Shown here: piece after piece, positions 53,701 through 61,999 of the stretch | Numbering within the stretch: the first letter of the stretch is position 1 | How the letters are laid out: every line of letters starts with the position of its first letter | NCBI GenBank assembly: GCA_963974475.1 | Contig: CAXBCR010000008.1 | Span: 1 to 64,000 of the forward strand | DNA length: 64,000 nt | Reading direction: 5' to 3' | From: CAJXZP01 sp963974475 | GTDB taxonomy: Bacteria > Bacteroidota > Bacteroidia > Flavobacteriales_G > Salibacteraceae | Notes under the pieces: model-generated | Told to the model about the DNA's origin: nothing | Seen by the model: the letters and a program-made list of their open reading frames with translations, nothing else | Database searches by the model: none | Program-made: the position numbers and the translations under genes

Positions 53701-56646
53701 AAAATGATCTGCGGCACTTGTGGTACCATAATACGTACCTAAAACCATTGTACCTGAACTATTAAATGTTTCAGAAGCACTAAAAACATGAGTGATTCTT
53801 TTTGAAGTAGATGCCCATAATTCATAGGTATACCCTTCTAAATTTGAATTAGGAACTCCTGTTATCTCCACATAATCAGCATAATTAACAATGTACGCAG
53901 GTATAGTTGGACTTGGTACTCCTGCATATGTTGAGCTAGAATACTGCCCTCTTTCCGTAATAAATGGCGAAGAAGCCGCATACAAAGGAGATTGCGTACT
54001 AAATCTCGCACTGTCCCAAGGACTTGTAATCATAATTGTATCAGGAGAAGCAACTAGGATTGGAGCTACAGTTTCCATATACCCATTCATAATGGTATCA
54101 TTCGTTGCCACCGGATTAACTGTATTTGGCTTAATGTAAGCAGATACCCAATAATCACCAGGAACCGACATATCTATACTCGAAATATAGAAAATAGAAT
54201 CTGAGTTTCCAGCCAATGAACCAGAACTCACAACTAAGCTATCCATCGAATTTACCGGTCCGGTTACATTCCAAACAATCGTTAATGGATTTGTTGTAAA
54301 ATCAGAAGCGGTTGCAAGGATATTGGATACTTTGGCAAATGCGGTATCCGCAGAGCCATAACATTTACTCACTTGTGCCAACATTAATTGTGACATGGCT
54401 AAATCTCCAGGAATTCCTGTAAATTCAAGCGCCCCCACATCTGGAGTTGTTGCAGAACGAGCTGCACCTGAAATATCCGTTGTTACCCCAAGTACCGCTC
54501 CCATGTTATCTATAGCCATAGATAGCGGGGTATAATTACCATTCGCAACATCTGTTAAAACAGGATCAGACTCCGATGAGTTAGCCGCTTGTGAAGATGC
54601 CGTTTGGAAATCAGCTAATGTTGATCGGTTTGAACCCCATTTACCATAATAATTTGTACCAGATGAATTCACAAATACATTATTATAATCAGGAACCGTA
54701 GTAGCCGAATTTGTGTTTATGTACATACCATATGCTGAACCCGTTCCCATTCCATGAATGCTAATCAAGTTGTTTTTTATATTTACATCTGTAATAGCTG
54801 AATTGGTATAAAACCCATATTTACTTGAAGTTCCAGCGGTTTCAATATCAATGGTATTATGGTAAATATTAATATTACTTTTCGTTCCGTACATGTAAAT
54901 TCCATATCCCGAACTTGACCCAGCAACATTGTAAATTGCATTATTTGTAATTTCCGATTCACTGCCAACACTATTGGAAGAGTAACGTAATTGAATTCCA
55001 TAAACGCTAGAGGTTGTGGATCCTGCATCATGTATTTTATTTTTCTTAATGCTACAATGCGTTGCATAATTTGCATAAACCCCATAAAAAGAATAACCAT
55101 TAGTCCTTACATTTCTGGACAAATCATTTCCTTCTACAAAAACAGAATCTGCATAATTTAAATAGGTTCCGTAAGCATAAAAGTCATGAATATTATTATT
55201 CATAATCGCATGTCCCATTGTTTTGTTAGTGGATCCTGTACCGTTAATTCTAACTCCATAATAACCTCCTATTATTTCATTATTAGAAATAAGTACATTA
55301 TTTGCATTATTCCCGCTAGAAGAAGCGGAGGTTGTAGAATTAGAAGCTACAATACCTCCACTTGATGAAGTGGTATAATCCATCCCAACGTTAATGGTAT
55401 TATTTGAAATGGTAATACTATCACATGCATTCATCATTTGAATCCCAAACATATTTGAACTTGGAGTTTGATTTACAAAATTGAAGTTGTTTAGAATTAA
55501 ATGCTTCGTTCCATCCATTCTAACAAAATGGTTTTCAGCCAAGTTTTTGTATACCAAATTGTTGTTTCCGTTTAAGGTCACCGTATTAGTAGCAGAAGCT
55601 CCAGTTATTGCACCAAAATCCCATGGTCCCATAAGCGTATCTGTACTCGCTACTACGTTAATTACAACTGCCCCAGAGACGCCACAAATGTTTATAGCAT
55701 CCACCGCTTCTCCCATTGTTTGGAAGTTGGTAGCTGAAGCAGCTACACTTGAATTTACCGTATACGACCCACTCAAAGCGCTCGCACAAGGTGTGGTAAA
55801 TGCGCCAGGGTTTGCCCAAGCACTAGAATCGTTTACGCCACAAACGGCACGAACGCGATACAAATAATTAGTACCTGAAAATAAATTTGTGAGCGTTAAA
55901 GGATTAACACTTACAATAGTGTCCATTACACTCATTCCTCCATCAGGGGTATATTGAACATTCCAACTAGTAGCCGACCCCATTTCACTCCAACCAATGG
56001 TGGCTGAACTAGCAGTTATTGCTGATGTGACTAAAGTGTCCGGCTTAGGACAGGTAATGGTAATACCTTGCAACTCCACATTAGCAATATATTGCCTTCT
56101 GTAACTTGCCGAAGGTGGTGAAGTTGGATTAGGGTTTGTGTTGTCATTTCGATACATTATACCTTGATAACCAGCAGCGCTTGAACAATAAAAATCATGA
56201 GTAGAACCATCAAAGGAAGACGTATTTTCATCCACAGCAATAACCAGGTTATCCGTTCCATTATATGCAAAAGCCGCAGAGAATGTAATTAATACCTCTC
56301 CATTTGCAATTGTGGCAGTGCCTGAAAAAACTTGCGTTAACCCAGAAATAGGTTCCCAATCCGTATTAGAGGAAAATTCCGTTTTTGTGGTATGTCCAAT
56401 GTAAACAGTCCAGCTTGAAGAGTTAGCAAGGGTTGTCGCTGAAGTTGCATAATATTTAACTCCAGTGATAGACCCCGCAGCACCAATATCAGAGGCATGA
56501 TAGATGACCTGACTATACGAATAACCATAATAAGGTTCAATAGGCATCCCTTGGCCCGTAGTTGTACCTGTACCCATAGAAATTTGCGCGCTTAACTGCC
56601 AACTACTTAGCACAAACAACGCAATTAATAATGTAATTTTTTTCAT
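50719..56646 (-). CDS. Giant T9SS type A-sorted adhesin with seven SprB repeats
   Basis: 1975 residues. Order: signal peptide (MKKITLLIALFVLSSWQLSA); an N-terminal beta-sandwich-like domain (~20-195; SYSQVIYHASDIGAAGSITG, VYIGHTTKTEF); a fibronectin type III domain (~202-285, ITASSATIGWSEMG); a beta-helix region (~380-740, NNNIHDFYAYGTYLNYADS); a lamin-tail-like domain (~902-1080, YVEITGVPNSNLEGYTYELW); seven SprB repeats of ~73 residues (~1136-1664, PYTYMWSNGDVTA and similar); three PKD/Ig-like units; and a type A sorting domain (~1900-1975, RLYPNPAVNNIYIDF, GTYMVKF). Such proteins reach the cell surface by T9SS and are moved or anchored as adhesins in gliding Bacteroidota. Monocistronic, with a terminator; its promoter lies in the 622-bp gap. 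Confidence 0.92.
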   Translation of the reverse strand: MKKITLLIALFVLSSWQLSAQISMGTGTTTGQGMPIEPYYGYSYSQVIYHASDIGAAGSITGVKYYATSATTLANSSSWTVYIGHTTKTEFSSNTDWEPISGLTQVFSGTATIANGEVLITFSAAFAYNGTDNLVIAVDENTSSFDGSTHDFYCSSAAGYQGIMYRNDNTNPNPTSPPSASYRRQYIANVELQGITITCPKPDTLVTSAITASSATIGWSEMGSATSWNVQYTPDGGMSVMDTIVSVNPLTLTNLFSGTNYLYRVRAVCGVNDSSAWANPGAFTTPCASALSGSYTVNSSVAASATNFQTMGEAVDAINICGVSGAVVINVVASTDTLMGPWDFGAITGASATNTVTLNGNNNLVYKNLAENHFVRMDGTKHLILNNFNFVNQTPSSNMFGIQMMNACDSITISNNTINVGMDYTTSSSGGIVASNSTTSASSSGNNANNVLISNNEIIGGYYGVRINGTGSTNKTMGHAIMNNNIHDFYAYGTYLNYADSVFVEGNDLSRNVRTNGYSFYGVYANYATHCSIKKNKIHDAGSTTSSVYGIQLRYSSNSVGSESEITNNAIYNVAGSSSGYGIYMYGTKSNINIYHNTIDIETAGTSSKYGFYTNSAITDVNIKNNLISIHGMGTGSAYGMYINTNSATTVPDYNNVFVNSSGTNYYGKWGSNRSTLADFQTASSQAANSSESDPVLTDVANGNYTPLSMAIDNMGAVLGVTTDISGAARSATTPDVGALEFTGIPGDLAMSQLMLAQVSKCYGSADTAFAKVSNILATASDFTTNPLTIVWNVTGPVNSMDSLVVSSGSLAGNSDSIFYISSIDMSVPGDYWVSAYIKPNTVNPVATNDTIMNGYMETVAPILVASPDTIMITSPWDSARFSTQSPLYAASSPFITERGQYSSSTYAGVPSPTIPAYIVNYADYVEITGVPNSNLEGYTYELWASTSKRITHVFSASETFNSSGTMVLGTYYGTTSAADHFYKTAVSYDNGSGTASGHIIKDPQGNIVDAFGYGSYSFPASSGVTSADWSGITVSGQSSWGLRLEGPDMNNNTGWSKSSNSNRQDPNVVNASVTVPSAPSIAGLTWDSAGTTVGTDPTFFGGPYNADGVHTYVVSFASSCGTYMDTVVVSVDLTKAMISDSTMVTCNGAANGTATVTASGGDAPYTYMWSNGDVTAMADSLAPGTYTVTVNDANMWPATATVIITEPVSLAATTSTTPSTCGVPSGSATVATTGGTTPYTYSWSDGQTTATAASLVGGGYTVTITDANLCTYVTSATVSDIGAPSISIAVDSIVACYGGSTGVVTASATGGSTPYAFAWSSGGTAATENGLPVGTYDVTLTDASGCVATENVVMTQNTPLLAIVTGSTNPLCNGDATGTATSIAGGGVAPYSYAWSNGDVTANAASLAAGSHTLTVTDNVGCMQTASVSIIQPNQLSGVFVNVMDVSCNAGTNGSAGILNSGGTAPYSMSWSNGSTTSSATGLSAGYVAVTVTDANACVMMDSVNITEPTAVTSTATVTSNVLCNGGNSGMATVVAAGGTSPFVYAWSNGSGGSLANGLAAGTYSVTVSDGNNCQATNSVTITEPTALALSVSGVDISCNGMNDGSITTTASGGTSPYSYAWSNGASTSGLTNLGAGVFSVDVTDANGCMTSDFASISEPAAVVVDLGSARILCDGESMILDAGAGFSSYVWTSGNSSQMDTVTAANLGVGTFNVGVMVTDGNGCMGDDSVDVSVSAPVVTSIVGAASLCSYETGSLDAGPGFSSYSWSNNSSSQLINVYAVDYPAGNHVFTVTVTDANGCAGEAMDTVIIHPEVMVDLGADTVVWKESPYIIMADSGYASYLWNTGATTQNLEVTTAGTYSLMVTDSTTGCAGEDDIQIDFVLSNGDFSAASLRLYPNPAVNNIYIDFANFAHQGIVEVQVISITGQLVRTYNVDVSGNNGTASLDVSKLATGTYMVKFEYEGQNIVKQFTIK
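51640..53230 (-). repeat. Seven SprB repeats (coding)
   Basis: Seven units of about 220 bp, each encoding CNG ... GTA/GxI ... GGTxPYxYxWSNG ... AGxYxVTVTDANGC ... ITEP. Copies have diverged in sequence and are not exact at DNA level. In the first unit the usual NGC is NMW, losing the second cysteine. Boundaries are approximate. Confidence 0.82.
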
Positions 56647-57268
56647 AAAAATGTGTTTTAATTTATTTAATAAAAAAAAGAATAGTCATCTATCGTCCGC
56701 TCCCGTTTGTAAGGAGAAAAAATAAATGTTTCCCAAATTCGTAAGAACCTAGAAATGGTAGAAAACTTAGAAATATATACTACTGGAAAATTCCAGCTTA
56801 TTATAGTAGGAGGTGTCAAAAAAATCAACTCATTAAATAACTTTCTGAATAGATCGGTTTTACACGGATAAAGAAAAACAATGAAATCTAAATAAATATT
56901 AAATTGTTAATAACTTATGTAAAATAATATTATATACACCCAACCAATCACAATAAATCCTGTAATAATGATAGTTATGAAAACTTCGTAGTTATTAACA
57001 ATTTTAAAAAAAATAAACAAGTTATTAACATTACGCTAATTTAGCTACCACATCAGGCAACCTTTTGTTTAATAAAATTGAAGCCAAAACTCTTATTTCA
57101 TTCCTAAATAAAAATAACGTAAGACCATATACTTAAAATAATTGACCTTATAATGATAGAATATACCCCATAATATTAGGACTATATTTTGAATTCCTTT
57201 ACTAAATATCGTCTCATCCAATGGGTCTTTCACTGCAACGAATGCTACAATACCTGTATATTTGCGCC
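56647..57268. other. 622-bp gene-free divergent intergenic region with inverted and direct repeats
   Basis: No gene is found between the adhesin start (minus) and the phosphatase start (plus). It is very AT-rich. A 13-bp exact inverted repeat AATTGTTAATAAC (56902-56914) and GTTATTAACAATT (56991-57003) is present, and GTTATTAACA occurs again at 57021-57030. Such spaced sites could be operator elements for the adhesin gene. Only the phosphatase promoter box at 57257-57264 is clear. Confidence 0.5.
57257..57264 (+). promoter_or_regulatory. Predicted minus-7 box of the tyrosine phosphatase gene, leaderless type
   Basis: TATATTTG ends 4 nt before the ATG at 57269, so transcription would start at or within a base or two of the start codon. 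Confidence 0.5.
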
Positions 57269-57727
57269 ATGAAAAGTGTATTATTTGTCTGTCTTGGAAA
57301 TATATGCCGTTCGCCTATGGCGCATGGCATATTTAGAGATAAAGCAATGCGTGAAGGGCTGAATTTTGAAATCGAATCGGCAGGTACTATTGCTACCCAT
57401 AATGGGGAGCACGCTGATATTCGGGCTATTTCAACGCTTCAAGCCAAAGGAATAGACATCATGGATTTGCGGTCTCGGTTATTTATTGAATCTGATTTTG
57501 ACACCTACGATTATATAGTAACTATGGATGCCGAAAATCAACGCAATGTAACAAAAATGGCAAACCGCATTGGTCATTCCAATCAACCTGAAATGGTTAT
57601 GAATTATGCATTTCCTAACGAGAATATTTCAGTTCCTGACCCATATTATGGAGGTCAAACCGGGTTTGAAGATGTTTTTAAAATGCTAGATGGCGCTTTG
57701 GACGAATTAATTAAAAAAATGCGCTAA
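57269..57727 (+). CDS. Low-molecular-weight protein-tyrosine phosphatase
   Basis: 152 residues from ATG 57269; a longer frame from 57221 spans the promoter box and is rejected. The P-loop is FVCLGNICRSP with catalytic C8 and R14, and the general acid aspartate is in VPDPYYGG. It removes phosphate from tyrosine; in bacteria such enzymes often act on BY-kinases controlling polysaccharide export or on arginine phosphate. No BY-kinase is in the window. It precedes the RsmI-like gene by 43 nt. Confidence 0.93.
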   Translation: MKSVLFVCLGNICRSPMAHGIFRDKAMREGLNFEIESAGTIATHNGEHADIRAISTLQAKGIDIMDLRSRLFIESDFDTYDYIVTMDAENQRNVTKMANRIGHSNQPEMVMNYAFPNENISVPDPYYGGQTGFEDVFKMLDGALDELIKKMR

Positions 57728-57770
57728 AACTTCTTTTTTATTAGACTTTTGCAGTCGTTAAATATTCAAC

Positions 57771-58481
57771 ATGAAACTAGGTACATTATTTTTAATTCCA
57801 ACACCAATTAGTGAAGCTCCAATGCGATTTGTTATTCCGGAAGGAAACAAGGAGCAACTCCATAATCTTACACAGTTTATGGTAGAAAAGGAAAAGCCCG
57901 CAAGAGCTGCTTTAAAAAAACTGGAACTCGCTCATCCTATTCAAGATTTGAAATTACATAATATTGGAAAGTATAGCGAAAGCAAGGAATTTGAATCCTA
58001 TTTTGAACCACTGTTCCATGGTGAGGATATGGGTTTACTTTCGGATGCGGGCTGCCCTGGAATTGCCGACCCCGGTTCTGAATTGGTAAAATTGGCGCAT
58101 CAATTTGAAATAAGGGTAGTCCCATTGGTTGGCCCTTCTTCTATTTTTCTAGCATTGATGGCTTCTGGTTTAAATGGTCAAAATTTTGCTTTCAATGGTT
58201 ATTTACCTGTGAATGAAAAAGACCGTTCCAAAAAATTACGCGAATTAGAACAACATTCAGTGCGCACCTCCCAAACCCAAATGTTTATTGAAACACCTTA
58301 TCGCAATGAACAAATGTTTGAAACCTTAAAAAAGGTGCTTCGACCAGACACTAAATTATGTATGGCATTGGATGCAACCGCACCTAATCAGTATATAAAA
58401 ATGATGACCGTTGCAGAATGGAAAACGCAACAACATCCCTCCTTTCATAAAAAACCGTGTGTATTTTTATTTCAAGCCTAA
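57771..58481 (+). CDS. RsmI-like tetrapyrrole-methylase-fold SAM methyltransferase
   Basis: 236 residues. SAM-binding tetrapyrrole-methylase fold: N-terminal GTLFLIPTPISEAPMRFVIP, GLLSDAGCPGIADPGSELVK, VPLVGPSSIFLALMASGLNG and MFIETPYRNEQMFETL. These match RsmI (16S rRNA C1402 2'-O-methyltransferase), but the canonical ATPIGNL start and the EDTR motif are missing and the protein is ~50 residues shorter. It is therefore a distinct RsmI-related subgroup, common in Bacteroidota; the RNA target is uncertain. Confidence 0.82.
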   Translation: MKLGTLFLIPTPISEAPMRFVIPEGNKEQLHNLTQFMVEKEKPARAALKKLELAHPIQDLKLHNIGKYSESKEFESYFEPLFHGEDMGLLSDAGCPGIADPGSELVKLAHQFEIRVVPLVGPSSIFLALMASGLNGQNFAFNGYLPVNEKDRSKKLRELEQHSVRTSQTQMFIETPYRNEQMFETLKKVLRPDTKLCMALDATAPNQYIKMMTVAEWKTQQHPSFHKKPCVFLFQA

Positions 58482-58560
58482 TCCATCCAATACCCACTGT
58501 TTTTGTAACGAAAAACGGGCATTACCTATCTAATTATTAGGCTAGCATTGGGTACTTCGC

Positions 58561-58568
58561 TACTTTTG
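58561..58568 (+). promoter_or_regulatory. Predicted minus-7 box of dapD
   Basis: TACTTTTG, 29 nt before the ATG at 58598; fits TAnnTTTG. Confidence 0.5.
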
Positions 58569-58597
58569 CACCTTTAAAATTTAAGAGAATTAGTAGG

Positions 58598-59404
58598 ATG
58601 AGAGAAATCATTGAAAAGGCTTGGGATAACCGCGAATTATTAAAAGAAGAAAACGTTCAAAACGCTATTAGAGCGGTAATTGAGCAAATTGATAATGGTC
58701 AACTCCGAGTTGCTGAACCAACTAAAAATGGTTGGCAAGTAAATGAGTGGGTAAAAAAAGCCGTTGTATTGTATTTCCCTATCCAAAAAATGGAAACCAT
58801 TGAGGTAGGTCCTTTTGAATTTCACGATAAAATGAAACTCAAATCTGGTTATGCCCAAAAAGGAGTTCGAGTGGTTCCTCATGCCATTGCACGGTACGGA
58901 GCTTACATTTCTGAAAATGTAGTAATGATGCCTTCGTATGTCAACATTGGCGCTTATGTAGATAACGGTACCATGGTGGACACTTGGGCAACTGTTGGAT
59001 CATGCGCTCAAATTGGTAAAAACGTTCATCTTTCTGGTGGTGTTGGAATTGGTGGTGTTTTAGAACCCCTTCAAGCCGCCCCAGTAATTATTGAGGATGA
59101 TTGTTTTATAGGTTCTCGATGCATTGTTGTGGAGGGGGTGAAAATTGAAACAGGAGCAGTATTAGGTGCTAATGTTGTTTTAACAATGTCAACAAAAATA
59201 ATTGATGTTTCTGGGCCTGAACCTATCGAATATAAAGGCATTGTACCTTCCAATTCGGTAGTAATTCCTGGCACCATTGAAAAGGATTTTCCTGCTGGTA
59301 AATATGGCGTTGCTGTGGCTTTAATTATTGGTAAAAGAAAAGCAAGTACGAATAAAAAAACATCTTTAAACGATGCATTACGTAATTTCAATGTAGCGGT
59401 TTAA
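58598..59404 (+). CDS. dapD: 2,3,4,5-Tetrahydropyridine-2,6-dicarboxylate N-succinyltransferase
   Basis: 268 residues, normal length. Succinylates tetrahydrodipicolinate in the diaminopimelate/lysine pathway. It has an N-terminal helical part (IIEKAWDNRELLKEENVQNA), then a left-handed beta-helix of hexapeptide repeats (YGAYISENVVMMPSYVNIGA, YVDNGTMVDTWATVGSCAQI, HLSGGVGIGGVLEPLQAAPV), and the C-terminal IIGKRKASTNKKTSLN. Assignment is secure. The following GT9 gene begins 22 nt later. Confidence 0.97.
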   Translation: MREIIEKAWDNRELLKEENVQNAIRAVIEQIDNGQLRVAEPTKNGWQVNEWVKKAVVLYFPIQKMETIEVGPFEFHDKMKLKSGYAQKGVRVVPHAIARYGAYISENVVMMPSYVNIGAYVDNGTMVDTWATVGSCAQIGKNVHLSGGVGIGGVLEPLQAAPVIIEDDCFIGSRCIVVEGVKIETGAVLGANVVLTMSTKIIDVSGPEPIEYKGIVPSNSVVIPGTIEKDFPAGKYGVAVALIIGKRKASTNKKTSLNDALRNFNVAV

Positions 59405-59425
59405 CAAACCATAATCCGATAACAA

Positions 59426-60427
59426 ATGACTATCGTTCCTAAACGTATTCTCGTAATTCAGACCGCTTTTATTGGCGATGTTATTTTGGCCACCGCCTTA
59501 TTGGAAAAGCTGCATTCCCATTTGCCCGAAGCAAAAATTGATTTTTTGGTTAGAAAAGGAAATGAGTCATTACTAAATGGACATCCCTTCATTAATGAAC
59601 TCATTATTTGGAATAAACTAGACTCAAAATACAAGAGTTTGTATCGGTTACTAAAACAGATTAGAAAATCTAAATATGATGCGGTAATAAATACACAGCG
59701 ATTCGGGGCAACTGGAATTTTGACCGCATTATCGGGAGCAACAATAAAATCTGGATTTCAAAAAAACCCTTTTTCAATTGGTTTTACCCATGCAGCCCCG
59801 CACGAAATAGGAAATGGAACGCATGAGGTGGAACGTAATCAAAAATTGATTGAGCCACTTACCGATGCTATTTATGCCCAGCCTAAATTGTATCCTTCTT
59901 CCTCCGACTTTCAAAAAATAGAAGAATTTTCTACTCTTCCTTTTATTACACTATCGCCCTCCTCCGTTTGGTTCACCAAACAATATCCTATGGAGAAATG
60001 GATTGCGCTTATTGAGCAACTACCCACAAATTTAAACGTATTTTTACTCGGTGGACCTGGAGATAAATCCACAAATGATGATTTGATTGCTAGTTGTAAA
60101 ACCAACATCCCACAAAATTTGGCCGGTAAGCTATCCTTATTGCAATCGGCTGCTTTAATGAGCAAAGCAACCATGAATTACGTAAATGATTCCGGACCTT
60201 TGCATTTATGCTCTGCTATGAATGCGCCTGTGACAGCCATCTTTTGTTCCACCATTCCAAAATTTGGATTCACTCCGCTATCTGAAAATAGTCATATCAT
60301 AGAAACTATCAAAAGTTTGGAATGTAGGCCCTGTGGTTTACATGGGCTTAAGTCGTGTCCGAAAGGGCATTTTGAATGTGCCAGTACTATACAAACAAAA
60401 CAATTATTACTCACATTATCGAATTAG
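59426..60427 (+). CDS. GT9-family glycosyltransferase (heptosyltransferase-like)
   Basis: 333 residues. GT-B fold family 9: N-terminal RILVIQTAFIGDVILATALL and DAVINTQRFGATGILTALSG, C-terminal FITLSPSSVWFTKQYPMEKW, VFLLGGPGDKS, and MSKATMNYVNDSGPLHLCSA, which lines the donor-sugar site. GT9 enzymes add heptose to LPS core; donor identity here is inferred from family. A cysteine-rich C-terminal segment (LECRPCGLHGLKSCPKGHFEC) is unusual in length but common in the family. Confidence 0.9.
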   Translation: MTIVPKRILVIQTAFIGDVILATALLEKLHSHLPEAKIDFLVRKGNESLLNGHPFINELIIWNKLDSKYKSLYRLLKQIRKSKYDAVINTQRFGATGILTALSGATIKSGFQKNPFSIGFTHAAPHEIGNGTHEVERNQKLIEPLTDAIYAQPKLYPSSSDFQKIEEFSTLPFITLSPSSVWFTKQYPMEKWIALIEQLPTNLNVFLLGGPGDKSTNDDLIASCKTNIPQNLAGKLSLLQSAALMSKATMNYVNDSGPLHLCSAMNAPVTAIFCSTIPKFGFTPLSENSHIIETIKSLECRPCGLHGLKSCPKGHFECASTIQTKQLLLTLSN

Positions 60428-60491
60428 GTTTTTCACATTATATTTTTAACACAAAAGGCCATAATAATTCGTTATTTCATATTATTCAAAA

Positions 60492-60499
60492 TAATTTTG
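60492..60499 (+). promoter_or_regulatory. Predicted minus-7 box for the gene at 60521
   Basis: TAATTTTG, 21 nt before the ATG; fits TAnnTTTG. Confidence 0.5.
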
Positions 60500-60520
60500 A
60501 GCAGTCAATAAAAACAACAA

Positions 60521-61930
60521 ATGGATACGGAAAGAAAACTAACAGTAAACGAAAAAGCATTAACAGTTAACCTAGAACCATCCATTTATGGCTCCTTTTC
60601 TGAGATTGGGGCTGGACAGGAAGTAGCTGCCAATTTTTTTCAGGCCGGAGGAGCTTCTGGTACTATTGCGCTCACCCAATCAGCTTACGATAAAAAGATT
60701 TCAAATGCGGTCTATGGCGAGGGAAAACGTTTTGTAAGTAAAGAACGTTTGATCCGAATGATGGAGCATGATTATGAGAATATTACCGATAAACTTTCCG
60801 AACGAGGGGAAACGACTAATTTCTTTGCGTTTGCAGATACCATTGAAACACTAAACTTTCATAAAACCAATCAAGGACAAGGTTGGATGGGTATCACTTT
60901 TCAACGAAAAGCAAATACCAAACCTAATCAAATTGTAATGCACGTCATTTTACATGACAACGACCCATTGTTACAACAAAAAGCAATTGGACGATTGGGA
61001 GTAAATTTGGTTTATGGTGTTTATCATAAAACACACTCTATTAAAGAATTTTTAAATTCGTTGATGGATGGTTTGAGTAGGGATCGGATAGAAATTGATA
61101 TGTTCAATTTAATAGGCCCAGATTTCGAAAACGTGGATAATCGCTTAATCAGTTTGAAACTTGTTAAACTAGGACTAACTCCAGTAGCCATGTTCGGCCC
61201 CGATGGAAACAACGTTCAAGCTTCTGAGATTTTATACAAAAAGAACATATTAGTTTTACGCGGTAGATTTCGCCCTCCTACATTGGTTAATGTAGATATG
61301 CTTTTAGCTGGTTATCGTCAATTTGTTAAGGAGGATGATGTAGTTAAAAAGGATTTAATTGTGTTATCTGAATTATCGCTCAATAACCTATTGGTGGGAG
61401 ATGACCATAAAAAAGAACGAGATTACATGGATCGCGTAGATATATTATGTTCTCTTGGGCAAACCGTTATCATTACGAATTATACCCATTACTATAAATT
61501 AACTAACTACCTTTCTGATGTAAATAGAGGTCGAAAAATTGGTGTGTTAATGGGTGTAAATAACCTAGAAGCTATTTTTGACCCATCCTATTACAATAAA
61601 TTAAAAGGTGGGATTTTAGAATCATTTGGAAGGTTATTTGGTAGAAACATAAAATTACTAATCTATCCGGCTACTGATAGCGTGGATGGTACTTTGCATA
61701 CTTGTGCTAATGTTCAAATTGAGCCGCAACTTAGACATCTTTTTATGTATCTCACGGAGAATAATCAAATCGAAGATATTGAAAGATGTAACCGTAGTTT
61801 ACTCAGTATTTTCTCGGATGATGTCCTGGAAATGATATCTTCACATCAAGAAGGATGGGAAAACATGGTTCCTAACAAAGTGGCAAGAACCATCAAATCT
61901 AAAGGAATGTTTGGTTTTATAGAACAATAG
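60521..61930 (+). CDS. Conserved soluble protein of unknown function
   Basis: 469 residues, no signal peptide or membrane segment. Strongly conserved-looking blocks include EIGAGQEVAANFFQAGGASG, RKLTVNEKALTVNLEPSIYG, RIEIDMFNLIGPDFENVDNR, ILYKKNILVLRGRFRPPTLV and GGILESFGRLFGRNIKLLIY. I recall homologues in many phyla that databases often label TonB-dependent receptor; the sequence itself shows a cytoplasmic protein, so that label looks wrong. The function is unknown to me. Monocistronic, with its own promoter box and a perfect hairpin terminator. Confidence 0.85.
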   Translation: MDTERKLTVNEKALTVNLEPSIYGSFSEIGAGQEVAANFFQAGGASGTIALTQSAYDKKISNAVYGEGKRFVSKERLIRMMEHDYENITDKLSERGETTNFFAFADTIETLNFHKTNQGQGWMGITFQRKANTKPNQIVMHVILHDNDPLLQQKAIGRLGVNLVYGVYHKTHSIKEFLNSLMDGLSRDRIEIDMFNLIGPDFENVDNRLISLKLVKLGLTPVAMFGPDGNNVQASEILYKKNILVLRGRFRPPTLVNVDMLLAGYRQFVKEDDVVKKDLIVLSELSLNNLLVGDDHKKERDYMDRVDILCSLGQTVIITNYTHYYKLTNYLSDVNRGRKIGVLMGVNNLEAIFDPSYYNKLKGGILESFGRLFGRNIKLLIYPATDSVDGTLHTCANVQIEPQLRHLFMYLTENNQIEDIERCNRSLLSIFSDDVLEMISSHQEGWENMVPNKVARTIKSKGMFGFIEQ

Positions 61931-61945
61931 AAATAATCAAAAACT

Positions 61946-61979
61946 AAAAAAGGGAAATTCATTTGAATTTCCCTTTTTT
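61946..61979. terminator. Bidirectional terminator
   Basis: AAAAAAGGGAAATTCA and its near-perfect complement TGAATTTCCCTTTTTT around TT. It serves the gene ending at 61930 and probably the convergent LytTR regulator ending at 62000. Confidence 0.9.
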
Positions 61980-61999
61980 ATGCCTGCATTTTATATGCC

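Noticed and set aside
51974..56540. Several open frames on either strand inside the adhesin gene
   Set aside because: They are shadows of the repetitive, low-stop coding sequence and lack signals or family resemblance.
57221..57268. Earlier start for the tyrosine phosphatase
   Set aside because: The extra 16 residues span the promoter box and are not part of the phosphatase family; ATG 57269 starts the conserved P-loop strand.
60521..61930. TonB-dependent receptor
   Set aside because: No signal peptide, plug or beta-barrel pattern is visible.
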